This document shows positions 12,850 through 23,710 of a stretch of DNA of 64,000 nt, in pieces. The position numbers and the translations under genes are program-made. The first letter of the stretch is position 1, and each line of letters opens with the position of its first letter. Origin of the DNA: Wurfbainia villosa (taxonomy: Eukaryota; Streptophyta; Magnoliopsida; Zingiberales; Zingiberaceae). The stretch lies in contig CM046004.1 in NCBI GenBank assembly GCA_025175895.1, positions 310,001-374,000 on the forward strand, read 5' to 3'. Below the pieces are notes generated by a model. It searched no databases. It saw only the letters and a list, made by a program, of their open reading frames with translations, and had not been told where the DNA came from.

Positions 12850-14174
12850 TTACATCTTGGCAGACTGAGTTAGCAATCGGGTGTGGTTGTGCTCACCTTC
12901 GTAGGTGACAATGAGCATCGAAGGGTCTTCCACACACCTTTCGACATGTTTCCTTGCAGGGCAGCCCCTCATGTTGCTGCATTTATAGTATGCCCTGCAT
13001 TATATTTTCAGATAAAATTCAGTTGTGAAATTTTCACCGAAACAAAAGAATTAGCATGCAGTTTCACAGAACAAAAACATAAAATGATAGGTTTTGAGGA
13101 ACTTAAAAACAGTTTTTCATGAAACCAAAAACTCCATTTGTCGATTGTGCATGCTTAGAACCTTGTTAGTTAGTTAGTTATGAGTATAGCAGCTCAGATG
13201 AAAAAGAAAAAAAGGAAAAAAAACAAGTATCTGAAAGGAGACTGATGTGTGATGATAAAATACCTAGGATAAGGGGAACCCTTTATTGGCTTTTGCCCAT
13301 ACTTCCTCCAAGAATACTCGTCGGAAGGGATGTTAGCTAGCTTATTACCGATAACAGGCACCTTAATGGACCTCTTAACTCTTTGCTTCCTGCAAATAAT
13401 ACATGTGAAAACCATTAAACTGAATGCCTTGAACCATAACCTCACTTCTAGCAATGACACCGACTACTCGTGGTACATTTGCCATTTCCATCTTCCCCTA
13501 CACACACACACCCACCTTCGCTTAGGAGGACGGTGTAGGTTCACTGGGTCGAATGATACTGGTTCGCCAATTAGATGGAATGATTTTCCATCCATGCTCA
13601 GCGACGACGAGAAGGATCTAGTGGCTGAGGCGGACGGCGTGTGATCCGAACCCTCAAATTTGAAGTTAACGACGCCATTACTCCTCTGAAACATGTTCGC
13701 TTGAAGATTCATCTTCTGGGGAAACTGAAACCTTGGATCATGCTTCGGCTGGCGCTGAAGAAATTGGTGCTCAGTGGGAGACGAGGCTTGCTGACTGAGT
13801 TGGTTCTCAAGGAAGCTTCTTTGTGATGCTTGGAATGAGTTCCTAGCACTCGAATCCAAAATTTGTATTTTCGCCTCTAAAATTTTTCTTCGGAGTTGTG
13901 GTGGGTTGGAAGTGTGTTCCATCTTAGGCAACAATTGATGGTCTGGTAGGAGCTTAAGATTGAAGGTGGATACGATTTTGTTGCCAACCCTAATTCTTCC
14001 ATGGCCAGAACTTTTGCCCAGCAAAGAGATCACCTTTCTGAAACCTGCAATAGCATCTCGTGTCTCAGACAACAAAATTCCAGAATGGGCTTGATCGTGA
14101 GGCTGGGAGAGGGCGCCCAAGACTTCATGGCAACTCTCTACTGCAGCTCTGTTTGCTTTCTCCACCTGCTCCAT
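12850..14174 (-). CDS. WRKY transcription factor, group IId-like, lacking the zinc-cluster segment
   Basis: Proposed exons are 14174-13516, 13389-13264 and 12994-12850, giving 309 residues. The N-terminus (MEQVEKANRAAVESCHEVL) and the following calmodulin-binding-like DAIAGFRKVISLL are group IId hallmarks. SSLSMDG precedes the basic region. The WRKY domain reads WRKYGQKPIKGSPYPR (Trp247-Arg262) with zinc ligands Cys267, Cys273, His297 and His299. The usual IId zinc cluster (...CHC before RVKR) is absent from this model: its remnant lies in the first intron with a frame shift and stops (see finding). The first donor is AAG|GTGGGT, and joining gives PPKRR-KQRVKR in phase. Residue 263 is Ala where PRGYYKC is usual. 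The HARF-like motif is HGRIRV here. The protein would act in the nucleus on W-box promoters. The family call is firm; functional integrity is less certain. Confidence 0.85.
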
Positions 14175-15467
14175 CTCTAAAACAATCCTAAAAATCCCAT
14201 CTTTAGGGCATCAGTGGAATATGACAAGTCCCAACTGCAAACAATACGAACGGTCTAAGAATCTGCCCATTCTAGAGGCTAAAGCTGATACCAACACATC
14301 GAGACGCAAACAATACGTGATTAAGTAAGATAAGAAGATATCTAAACGAAGAACAACAAACTCCAGTAATTTGTTTACGTAAGAGACACGACGTTGAAAT
14401 CAAAACCTGCTTAAGATGATCAAAGAAAAAACAGAAAAAAAAATCATCAAGGCCATATTTTGGCCATGAAAGAACTGACCTTGGAGTCGAGACGTAGGAG
14501 CCCTAGAATTAGGTGGTGGTGGTGGTGGCGATGGCGGATAAGAAGGTGGTGGCGGCCTACCGATGCCGGCGTCCGTCAGGTTGGGAGTTGCGAAAGGAAG
14601 CACCAGCAGCAGAAACGTTTCGCTTCCTCTTCAGTCTTCATTACTTTAAAACGCGAGTCGAGGAGCACGAACCTGTTATATTTAGTACTAAAAGGGGCTT
14701 ATTTTTAAAATTGCTCTCTTTTGAATTTTGCCCTTCGATTTCACGAAATTTTCTGAAACAAAAATATATTTAAAAAAAACACTATTTATTAAAATCATAA
14801 AGTAGTAGTGAAATATATTTTATCTAGAAATTTAGACATCCGTTCAATTGAATGAATCTTTTTCAAAAAATTAATGGAATCGAAAATTTAAATATTTAAT
14901 ATGATAAAAAAAAAACACTTCCATTATATATATATTCTTATTTTAGCACTTGCACAATTGCCGAAACTCATAATAAGAATTCACGAATAAAACCTATTAT
15001 TATATTTACAAAAATTTACCAACTTAATTAAAATTATTATTAAAATCATTTCAACATTGTTAAATTCATCATCCAAATATTATAGTAGCTAACTAATTGT
15101 TGTTATAATATTATAATAGTCAATTAATCATTGTTAAAATATATTTATGATGAATTTAACCATGTTAAAATGGTTTTGATCAATTTTGAGCAATATTGAC
15201 CAAATTAATAAAAAAAAAATCTTATTGATATAAAATATTAAAAATTACTCTATTTGTAGATTTTTTTTAACAAGTTAAATTAATTTATTTTTACATATTA
15301 TAACCGTTAGTCCATAGCTATTATATCAACGCTATAATTGAGATATCTTTTCAAATGGTGTCCTTTTTTTCTTAATTCAAAGGTACTTTTTATTATTTTT
15401 TTTCTCAAGAAAATAATTAAGAGTTGAATTTAGGCATGCTAAATATAAAATGAATTTAGCAAAAACG

Positions 15468-15470
<3 letters not shown>

Positions 15471-15544
<74 letters not shown>
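15471..15544. repeat. (TA)37 microsatellite
   Basis: An uninterrupted TA dinucleotide run of 74 bases. The minus-strand open frame across it encodes only an Ile-Tyr repeat and is not a gene. Confidence 0.95.
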
Positions 15545-15548
<4 letters not shown>

Positions 15549-17753
15549 GACAAATTTTTCATCTCATTGGCTCATAAGATGATTACTAAATCGTATAATA
15601 ACAGTTTATATCATTCGGTTAAAAGTAATCTTCAAAAAAAAAAGTTCATATTGTCACTATTAAAAAAATTATTAAATAAAAAATGTGACATGACTCAATA
15701 ATCGAAGATGACATGACACCTAAATGGAGCCTACCATGCTTGGCCTAGCAAAGAGCGAAGGGGATATCTCATAAGTATGTTACAAAATTAGATCATTTCG
15801 ACTATAATTCACTTGTCTGATCTAGAGGACATGAAATATGAAGTCTTTGATATAGAACTATAGATATTATTGGCCACCACGAACACAAATTTTCTTATCT
15901 TTTTTTTTTCTTTCCATGGTTGATTTTTAATCATTTCCCCTCTTTTTAGTGGTCTAAATATTTTTTTTTTAAATAAACAAATAATATGATGTGTATTAAT
16001 GTTCTCCAAATCGACACATCATCAAATATATTAATGCATTTTTCTTCAAATAATCATTTTAATCGTTATGTCACTATTCCTACTTCCTAGTTAAATGATT
16101 TATTTATAAAACACATTTTTTTTTTAACTTAAAACAAAAACATCAGAGCTAAATTTTCTCGAAATTACATTTGAATAAAGATGATGGGAACAAATTTGGA
16201 TGTGAAATATAAAGGAAACGGGGTGAGAGATCCCATTAAATTAAACAAATTTGAAAAATATTAGATTGCCTCAGAATCCAAAGCCTTGGGATAATGATTA
16301 TGTCGGATACTAATTAAAGAAATAATTTTTGACATCGACCCGATTAGAATCACTCGATTCCCTAAAGATTCCTCTTGTGTTTTTTTAACCAAGATATAAA
16401 AAAATGCAGAACAAAATCGTATTATTATTATAAAAAAAAGGTCTATGGAAAGTCAAAATGTCACGCTACAAAAGTCAACGTTCCCACTGTCACATTAAAA
16501 ATCCATGCCATTCTCCATATTATTGTTATTATGATCGACACGTGCTATGTTATTATGTGGCTTTTTTTTTAAACTTCCGCCACATTCTCATATTGACCCT
16601 TAAATTATGCAAAAGGGATCGAAAATTTTCTGGGGTGAAAAGTGCAAAATTTATTAATTGGCGACATTTAAATGTGGCATTATTCTAATAAATTGTTAAT
16701 GTCGACTCCGAAAAAAATATTGGGTAAAGTTTAAATTTAAACATACATTTCTAATATCTAATTTGGATCGAAAATAAAAGCATGAGTATTTATAAAATTT
16801 GGATGACAAGTTCAGTAAATTGTTTTTTTATTAACACCGTGTATTTAAACATTTGAGCTAACTAATTCTAAAGATGATCTATTTGATTTCACAGAAGTTT
16901 CCATCTACTATTAAGATAAGCGTGGACAACCCAACATTAATAGTTTATCACTCTATTTGAATGTTTTTTACAAATTCATCACAACTAAGGACCGAATCGT
17001 AAGTCTCTAAGAACCAAACTGAATGCTCTACTAATGCATCGTAGTTCAAGGCAATTGTTCTTTTTTAATTAGTACTAAATATCATCTAGATCTTCGATAT
17101 GATTAAATCCTGAAGATGATCTATTCTATTCACACGTGTGTTCTACTGATCACCAAAATTGTGCACAACGTGGTTCCCACTGTAACTGCATTATCTACGT
17201 GTATCTTGTCTCTATTTGATTTAATGTTTCATTTCATACCTAACAAAAATAAATAAATAAATAAAATCAACAAAAAATGTTACTTTTTAAACTAAATAAA
17301 TAAACTGTAAGCTTTTATTTTCCATAAAAATATAATCAACTAACTCGTGTACATAAAAATCACACTCTACGATCATAGAAGCTCAAGTAATATCTATAGA
17401 AAAAGGTGATATTCAAATATATTTTTCAAAATAAATATATTAGGCATTTAGTTTAGATGAGCTCGTAAGTCAAAAATAAACAAGAAAAATCCTTCACAAA
17501 ATTTAGAAACCGAAGAGAAATGGATACGTAAAAAAAATCTTAGAATTAAGGCAGCAATATAGAATCCACACATATATGCAACTTGAGGCAACCACAAGCA
17601 TACCTTTCGAAGCATTTAATGAATCCACACATTTTCACATGCATTTTGTTGTGAACTCAATCATTGCAATAAAATAGTAGAAAATTAATAAATATTAAAA
17701 TGCTGTTTTATATAAAAAGAAGGACGATGTACAAGAAGGGTTTCCTTTCTCTG

Positions 17754-17760
17754 TATAAAT
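17754..17760 (+). promoter_or_regulatory. TATA box of the jacalin-related lectin gene
   Basis: TATAAAT lies 74 bases upstream of the lectin start codon at 17828. That spacing fits a TATA box about 30 bases before transcription start and a short 5' leader. Confidence 0.6.
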
Positions 17761-17827
17761 GCACCTCATCCTTCATAAGCTGTGCGTGCATTGTCTTCTT
17801 CTAACTCTAGACTTCAAGAGCTCAGCA

Positions 17828-19093
17828 ATGGTGAGATACTTCGTATTCTACTATACTTCATCTTTTATCTTTTAACTTTTTTCTTGTAAAAATAGTTCTC
17901 ATTTAGAGTTTTCATTCTTGTATTTGGCGTTATTGTTTATGTTTAATTCCAAATGCAAGGAAAAAAACAAAAAGCAGAAATGAATGGAAACAAAGTGAGT
18001 TATAGAATTTTTCAAACATCCCTGTTCAAGTAAACAACTGATTCCTACTCTTCTCTTCTTTCTTGCCACCTCTCCTTGCCTCGTTTGTTCCTCCTCGCAT
18101 GGAAACAAAGTGAGGCTTTTCGGTTGAAATTTTTTATTTATCTATATATATTTTTGTACCATTGAGATAATTTATTTTCTATGAATATAGGCTCGAATGA
18201 ACAACTACGGGGACTACAACATGGGTCAAGGATCCAATTGGGAGAGGATGCGGCCCTCTAGCAACATGGGTCAAGGGCCGAATTGGGATGGAACGAGGAC
18301 TGCTACTGATATCACAAGGATTGAAATCTACTCGAGGGGAGGAATTGAGACAGTTAAAGTACATTATCCTAATCAAGAGTACTCAACTTTTCCTAATCCT
18401 TATGCTAATTACTCTGGTGGAGGAGCACCAAGCAACTATGGACCAAACAAGGCATGAATAATTTGCTCTTTCTTCTTCTTCTTCTACTTCTTCTTATTAT
18501 TATTATGGTAAATGACAATTGTATTCCAAGTTTAATTATGATGATAAACATGACTAGTTTGGAGCAATCAAGGTCGGGGATTGGGGCGCCAACGTCGGCA
18601 ACCAGTGGGACATGGGACCGGTGAACAAGATCACAAACATCAAGATCTATTCTGGGGACGTTGTAGACTCGATCGAAATTACTTACTTGATGAACGGGTC
18701 CATCCAATCAACTCCAAGATATGGTGGACGAGGGGGTAACCTAGTGCAAGTTCGTTATTGCTTCCAAATTGATTGCTTATTTTAATTTGCTATCATCCTC
18801 ATCCAAATTAAACTAATTTATGTATTTCTTTCTCTCTCTCTTCTTTGTTTTAGATTGATCTCAAAGAGGGAGAGTACCTGAGCTGCATGAGAGGCTACAT
18901 AATTTTAAACTACCAGGGATTGCCTTGCATAAGCCAAATCATATTTGAGACCAACTTAGGAAATTATGGTCCTTATGGGAAAGGGAGTGGGGTCCCCTTT
19001 GCCCTTCCTGTGCTAGAAGGCAAAATTGTGGGTTTCTTTGGCCGTGCAGGGGACTTCATCACCTCAATTGGCTGCTACATTATTCCTAATTGA
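17828..19093 (+). CDS. Jacalin-related (mannose-binding type) lectin
   Basis: Proposed exons are 17828-17830 (the ATG alone), 18191-18451, 18558-18749 and 18854-19093, giving 231 residues. Residues 89-231 form a jacalin domain of the banana-lectin type: FGAIKVGDWG, WDMGPVNKITNIKIYSGDVVD, LKEGEYLS, YGPYGKGSGVPFALP and GKIVGFFGRAGDFITSIG. The SGDVVD loop keeps both Asp122 and Asp125. The C-terminal GxxxD sugar loop reads G218-DFI-T222, so the usual Asp is Thr. Residues 1-88 contain a weaker jacalin-like strand (TDITRIEIYSRGGIETVKVHY) after a 15-residue tandem duplication (NMGQGxNW twice). Exon 2 ends AAG|GCATGA, implying a GC-AG intron; without splicing the frame stops one codon later at TGA. 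No signal peptide is seen, so a cytosolic/nuclear stress-type lectin is likely. Confidence 0.82.
18218..18290 (+). repeat. 45-nt tandem duplication within lectin exon 2
   Basis: The block beginning AACATGGGTCAAGG at 18218 recurs at 18263, a period of 45 nt. It duplicates 15 residues of the lectin N-terminus (NMGQG-S/P-NW) without shifting the frame. Confidence 0.7.
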
Positions 19094-19967
19094 TCTAATT
19101 AATTGCAAATTTAGAGGTTGGATTAGGCTTGATGCAGGAGTATTTGGAGATAATGTTTGCACTGAGTAGGTGTTGTAATAATACCTAAATAATGGCAGTA
19201 AATTTGGTGGCAAAATATTTATTTAATGGTGTTCTGTGAGCTATTGATTTAATTTCAGATTACTTTGTGTTTAGTATGACTCAAATTTAAAATAAAATAA
19301 AAATGTCTTAAGCCACTGGTTCAACTGGTTAACCCGAAACTAGAAGTCGGTTGCTATCAAAACACAAATCTAGTGTCAAACCTATTGATATTGAACACAG
19401 ACTCAGGTATGAATATCTAACATAGATGTGGATCTATGTGGTGACACGATCGTTTTTCAAAGTGTTTATACGCCATTAATAGGGGAATAAATGAAGAAAT
19501 TATGCAATGAACAAATGAAAAGGGTTTAGGGTAAACCTTAGAATCACCCTGGAATCTTGAGGATCCATATTTAAAGATTCATTGAGCCAGAAAGTCAACC
19601 TTACGTCGACAAACTCCAACTGGTTGTGGCACATGATACCACCTGAACTCACCACCAAATAAGAGATCCATGTAAATTCTAAGTCAGATTTATCATGCAT
19701 GAAAAATTCTAGTCAATAGTTATACCAGATGACAAGAGAAAAATTGACAATGACATTATGTTCTGATATATATCAATTGATTTCTCCAAAGTTACATCTA
19801 ATAAATTTGACTACTTTAACTCGTAACTATTTTAATGCATCTGATACTTCAGTAAGCTATCAAACATCTTGTGATGCTACCATGATATCTCATCGTTATG
19901 AAGTTTCAAAGTGTTTCATTCAAACCCTAACTCATGAACTTTCTTGAGGCCGACTAGCATTGCTTAC

Positions 19968-20063
19968 CTCAGCTTATGGTCAAGTTCAAACTTCATGGAA
20001 ACGTAATTATGGATGAAATCGACAGGCAAATGCTTAAGATGCATTTTCCTTGCTGCCATCGTC
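19968..20063 (-). other. Candidate orphan coding exon, unrecognised
   Basis: On the minus strand an acceptor (TTTAG at 20064) is followed by ATG at 20059 and 30 codons (MAARKMHLKHLPVDFIHNYV...) ending CTGAG|GTAAGC, a strong donor at 19967. The frame is clean and the borders are good, but I recognise no family and could not build a convincing next exon. A GC-rich stretch near 20780-20900 could be its 5' leader. It may be a gene fragment or chance. Confidence 0.25.
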
Positions 20064-21143
20064 CTAAACAGAAATGAACTTAAGCAGTGCACCATGTTTA
20101 GCGCGATGGTGAATCTTTTTTCATGCAAAAATTGTATCGATAAGAATGAAATTATATGCAAGAGAATATATGAAGAAAAAAGTCCATAATGGGTTCGCGG
20201 TACCAAAATCAGGATAGAGTTGAATAAAGACATATAGTAATCCAAAAAACATTGTTTGACTAAATGTTTCACATCATCTGTGGAAATGTTGTCTGAGAAA
20301 AGAACGGCAATTTGTATACAGGTTTCACCAAAGGCAGCAATGCTCTCAATTCAACACGCAAAACTTGAATTAACAAGTTGAGGAATTAACAAGTTGAATT
20401 AAAAGAACGGCAAAATTACTTATAGTTTTCAAAACAAAATCAGTTCCTGAGCCAATCCAAATGCCTCAAACAGACATTCTTGATCTTGTCCCTAACTTCG
20501 TTAAGTAGACTCAATTAGAGGAAATCTTTCGATTTTCTTTGTGACATTGCATGTATTCACCTAATGCTTTCTTCAATCCACAAAATCAACATAGAGAAGA
20601 ACACACTTGGCGCCAAAGTGGAAAAGCCACACCCACCAAAAAAAAAATACTTCGATTCGTGGAATCTTAGATGCAAAGAGGATAAGCAAATCAAGGATCG
20701 GAGTTCCGGAGCAGCCCGCAATAAGAAACAGACGAATTACGTAAAACTAAGATCGAAGAACCCTAGACTAGGAACTGCACATTGACACAACATACACAGC
20801 GGAAGAGAAGCACCTCGGATCGGAGGAAGAGGAAGCAAACGAAAGCGATAAGGCTAGGAGCGACCCAGCAGCAGCAGCCCCTGCAGACCAAGGCGCCGGA
20901 GTCAACCGGCGGAGGGGCGAGCGACCCGGCCGAAAGATCGGTAGGAGTTACATTGGCCCATGGGAAAGGCCCAATTAAAGCCCATAAAATATCGCGAACT
21001 TTAGGGGCTAAATGGAAATTAGCCAATGACACAGACATGTGGCGCCCACCGACCAGATCCAATAGGAGAGAGAGAGACAGTCCAAAGCACAGCACACCTG
21101 AGTTAGATACGCCGTGCCCATGATCTATTACATTTATTGCTTT

Positions 21144-21169
21144 TATATATATATATATATATATATATA
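21144..21169. repeat. (TA)13 microsatellite
   Basis: A 26-base uninterrupted TA run. Confidence 0.9.
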
Positions 21170-22400
21170 ATGAAATAATATCCAAATCGACCTCCATTTC
21201 CGGATTCAAACCCACATCACATGGCTGGACCCGCAATCCATCAAATTCAAAACCGGTGTACCTAAATGCTTGCCGGATCGAGTCGGCCGAGAACCCGACC
21301 GCTATGGCGTTGCTGTCATGCGCGTGTTGTACATCTCCACGACAAGCTCCCACTGTATTCATCGGCATATTATTTAATTTGATGCGATATTTCAGAGATC
21401 TCCATCGAGCAAGAGTACTCCATTATGCCCCTGTAAAAAATAAATTTAATTTTTGCATTAAGAAAATTTAAAGTGAAAAATTAAAAGGTCACGAGCATGG
21501 TTTACAAAATTACTATTCAGGACGATCATGCGATCTGTTATCTCAAGTGTTTTATCATATAGAATTGTTTTTGTTATGGAATCAATAGGATCTTATAGGA
21601 TCATTCAATGATCAATGGAATCACAGTATCACACCAATCTACGTTCAAAACTGAAATAATTGTATAGATGAAATTATTCAGAATCATATACTATTCTTTG
21701 GATAGTATAATTTAGAGTTATGATATGAAAATAATAAATTATTTTTTGATAATTTTATTTCCGTGGAAAGTAAATTAATATGATCATCTCTCCGTTCGTA
21801 TTTATTTTTTGTAAAGAGAGAAAAGAATATATGGATAATTAGATAGTTAATCAGTTAGTAGAATTATTTAAAATGTGTCCTAGTATACGTTTTAATTTTT
21901 TTTTAAGTTGGAGTGTAAATTGATTATGTTAATTTTTTATATCATTTTATTATGTATATTTTTTTTATTTTATTATGGTCTTTCTTTTTTATTTTTTAAG
22001 CTTCCTTCAATTTTAGAGAGTAATTATTTGATGATCATGATTATTCTTTACTATTTGACATGGTGTATTACGAGTAAATATAAAATTATTAATTTAGTTA
22101 TATATAAATAATTTTTTAATTATTAATCATGTACAATTATAATAATATTTAACTATAAAATTTCAAGAGCTTTTTTTAGGATCTTACAATTCTAGAATCC
22201 GATCCAGATCAATTCAATCTTAATCTCAAATTGATCATGGTCAAGTGGTTTTGATCAAAATCACTTTAAGCTCACGTAATTTTATTAAAAAAAAAATGAT
22301 CGTGTCCTTAAAATGATGTATTTTAAGATTGAACAATTTTCATCAATCTAGTCCGAGGTGAGACAGTGGAGTATTTTGAATAGCAAATTATGGATTGAGT

Positions 22401-22440
22401 GTTATTTTGAGAATTTTTAAAAAGGAGATATTCTTTTGAC
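22401..22440 (+). mobile_element. MITE right-terminus remnant
   Basis: GAATTTTTAAAAAGGAGATATTC followed by TTTTGAC here matches the pattern of the right end of the MITE at 54981-55456. The 150 bp before it shares TCAAAATCACTTT-like words with that element's interior. No left end was identified. Confidence 0.35.
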
Positions 22441-22535
22441 CATTTGGACTAACAACATCTTTAAAGGGTGTCATATAAAATAGTTGTAAATTGCAGGAGC
22501 AAGATAGAAACGTTTCAATTTACTGCGCGCTGGGC

Positions 22536-22542
22536 TATAAAT
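22536..22542 (+). promoter_or_regulatory. TATA box of the Aux/IAA gene
   Basis: TATAAAT lies 75 bases upstream of the start codon at 22611, a normal spacing for a plant gene with a short leader. Confidence 0.5.
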
Positions 22543-22610
22543 CGAGCGACCTTGGCATGGCCTTCCGTCCCAAACTCCACCTTATTTCTTCCCGCTGCCA
22601 AAGCGACGAA

Positions 22611-23222
22611 ATGGAAGCAGAAATGGACAACCTCAAGGCCACCGAGCTCAGGCTTGGTCTCCCCGGAAGCGGCGCCTCAGACGCTGCACCACCAGCGTCC
22701 TCGAGGCCGTCCGAGCGCTTCCTCGACGACCACAACCAAGCCCAGAAGTAAGTGCTAGTGCTAGCTAGTTTAATATGTTCACCGGAAAACCAGAGCCTTG
22801 CTTGGGTTTCAACTGACCGCCAATTCTACACACGAAACGCCTCAGGACGCAGCTCGTCGGGTGGCCGCCCGTTCAGTCCTACCGAAAGAACGCAATGAAG
22901 GCCGAGGCCGAGGCGGCCGGGCTGCTGGTCAAGGTCAGCTTGGACGGCGCTCCCTACTCGAGAAAGATCGACTTGAGAGCGTACAAGGGATACAAGGAGC
23001 TGAGCGAGGCGTTGGAGGAGATGTTCAAGGCCTTCGAGGGGTACGGCAAAGGCTCAGACTACGCCGCCATCACCTACGAAGACAAAGACGGGGACTTGAT
23101 GCTCGCCGGAGATTTAACATCGATCTTTATTAATTTCCTTCTTCTCTCCTCTCCACAGGATGTTCACATCTTCTTGGAATAAGTTGAGGATCATAAGAGG
23201 GTCAGACTCGACCAAGAAGTGA
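22611..23222 (+). CDS. Aux/IAA auxin-response repressor with a damaged last intron (truncated or pseudogene)
   Basis: Exon 1 is 22611-22747 and exon 2 starts at 22846. Domain I TELRLGLPG (residues 11-19) carries the LxLxL repressor motif, and domain II VGWPPV (50-55) is the auxin degron. The PB1 region follows: LLVKVSLDGAPYSRKIDL, YKGYKELSEALEEMF and YEDKDGDLMLAGD. Normally GDVPWE, a donor and an intron come next. Here GGAGAT runs straight into 44 bases that look like an intron tail (pyrimidine tract, CCACAG), then a recognisable last exon at 23159-23222 (MFTSSWNKLRIIRGSD...). No usable donor remains. Reading through gives 157 residues with a foreign tail ending DVHIFLE at 23182. The tryptophan of DWML is Leu. 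Family proteins sit in the nucleus and repress ARFs until TIR1/AFB-mediated degradation. The degron and repressor motifs are intact, but the end of PB1 is lost in the read-through form. Confidence 0.85.
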
Positions 23223-23559
23223 TTGTGATTAACAAATATAATATATAGCTGATCAGTGGTTTCAGTGCATGCAATTTGTACAAACAAGTTTTTGAAGTGT
23301 ATATACGTTTCTCTTCCAAATGTAAACAGAGATCATATGTAAGTAATGTTACAGTGTTTGATGAAATCTGAATTCCACCCTACACCTTATATATACCTTA
23401 TCGACGTTCTGAGGCTAATCTCCGGAGCTACAAGTTTTTCAGCTTATCGTGTTAGTCTTGAATTGAGCAATATGTTCTTCGTGATTTATCTCATTCGTAT
23501 CGACTGACAAATCGATTGACGGAGACGTCGAAGACGAGCGAATCGACTTTTGCATCAAA

Positions 23560-23710
23560 GAATTTATATTTAATTTCTTGTCCAGAAATTCCCATAATTC
23601 TTTTGTCGTATTCTTTTAGCATATACAATATACAATGAATCGGCTAAACAATTGAAGATATAGTTACGACACATAAATTCAAAATGATTCATGTGTCTAC
23701 TGCAGTGATG
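23560..23710 (-). mobile_element. Ty1/copia-type Gag relic
   Basis: Minus-strand frames give CRNYIFNCLADSLYIVYA and, after a one-base frame change, NTTKELWEFLDKKLN. These resemble the conserved core of plant copia Gag (LCRxxILNxLSDxLYD...AKExWxxLxxKY). The relic is short and frame-shifted. No LTRs or pol sequence were recognised nearby. Confidence 0.4.

Larger units (their letters stand above)
14175..17827. other. Intergenic region upstream of WRKY and lectin genes
   Basis: A GGT-rich patch at 14507-14560 probably belongs to the WRKY 5' leader. Beyond about 14690 the sequence is very AT-rich, with MITE-like fragments between 14690 and 15375, a 74-bp TA microsatellite at 15471-15544, and many A/T runs. 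No coding gene was recognised. The last 80 bases hold the lectin core promoter. Confidence 0.55.
19094..22610. other. Intergenic region between lectin and Aux/IAA genes
   Basis: It holds the lectin 3' UTR, a candidate orphan exon on the minus strand (19968-20063), a GC-richer patch at 20800-21000, a TA microsatellite at 21144-21169 and MITE-like sequence to 22440. The 201-residue minus-strand open frame at 20763-21368 runs through the TA repeat and has no family resemblance. No secure gene was found. Confidence 0.5.

Noticed and set aside
14690..15375. Possible second full MITE
   Set aside because: End-like and interior-like words are present, but the inverted ends do not pair convincingly.
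15377..15562. Minus-strand frame with an Ile-Tyr repeat
   Set aside because: It is the TA microsatellite read in frame.
20763..21368. 201-residue minus-strand open frame
   Set aside because: It runs through a TA microsatellite (Ile-Tyr repeat), has no family resemblance, and overlaps a GC-rich patch that better fits a 5' leader.
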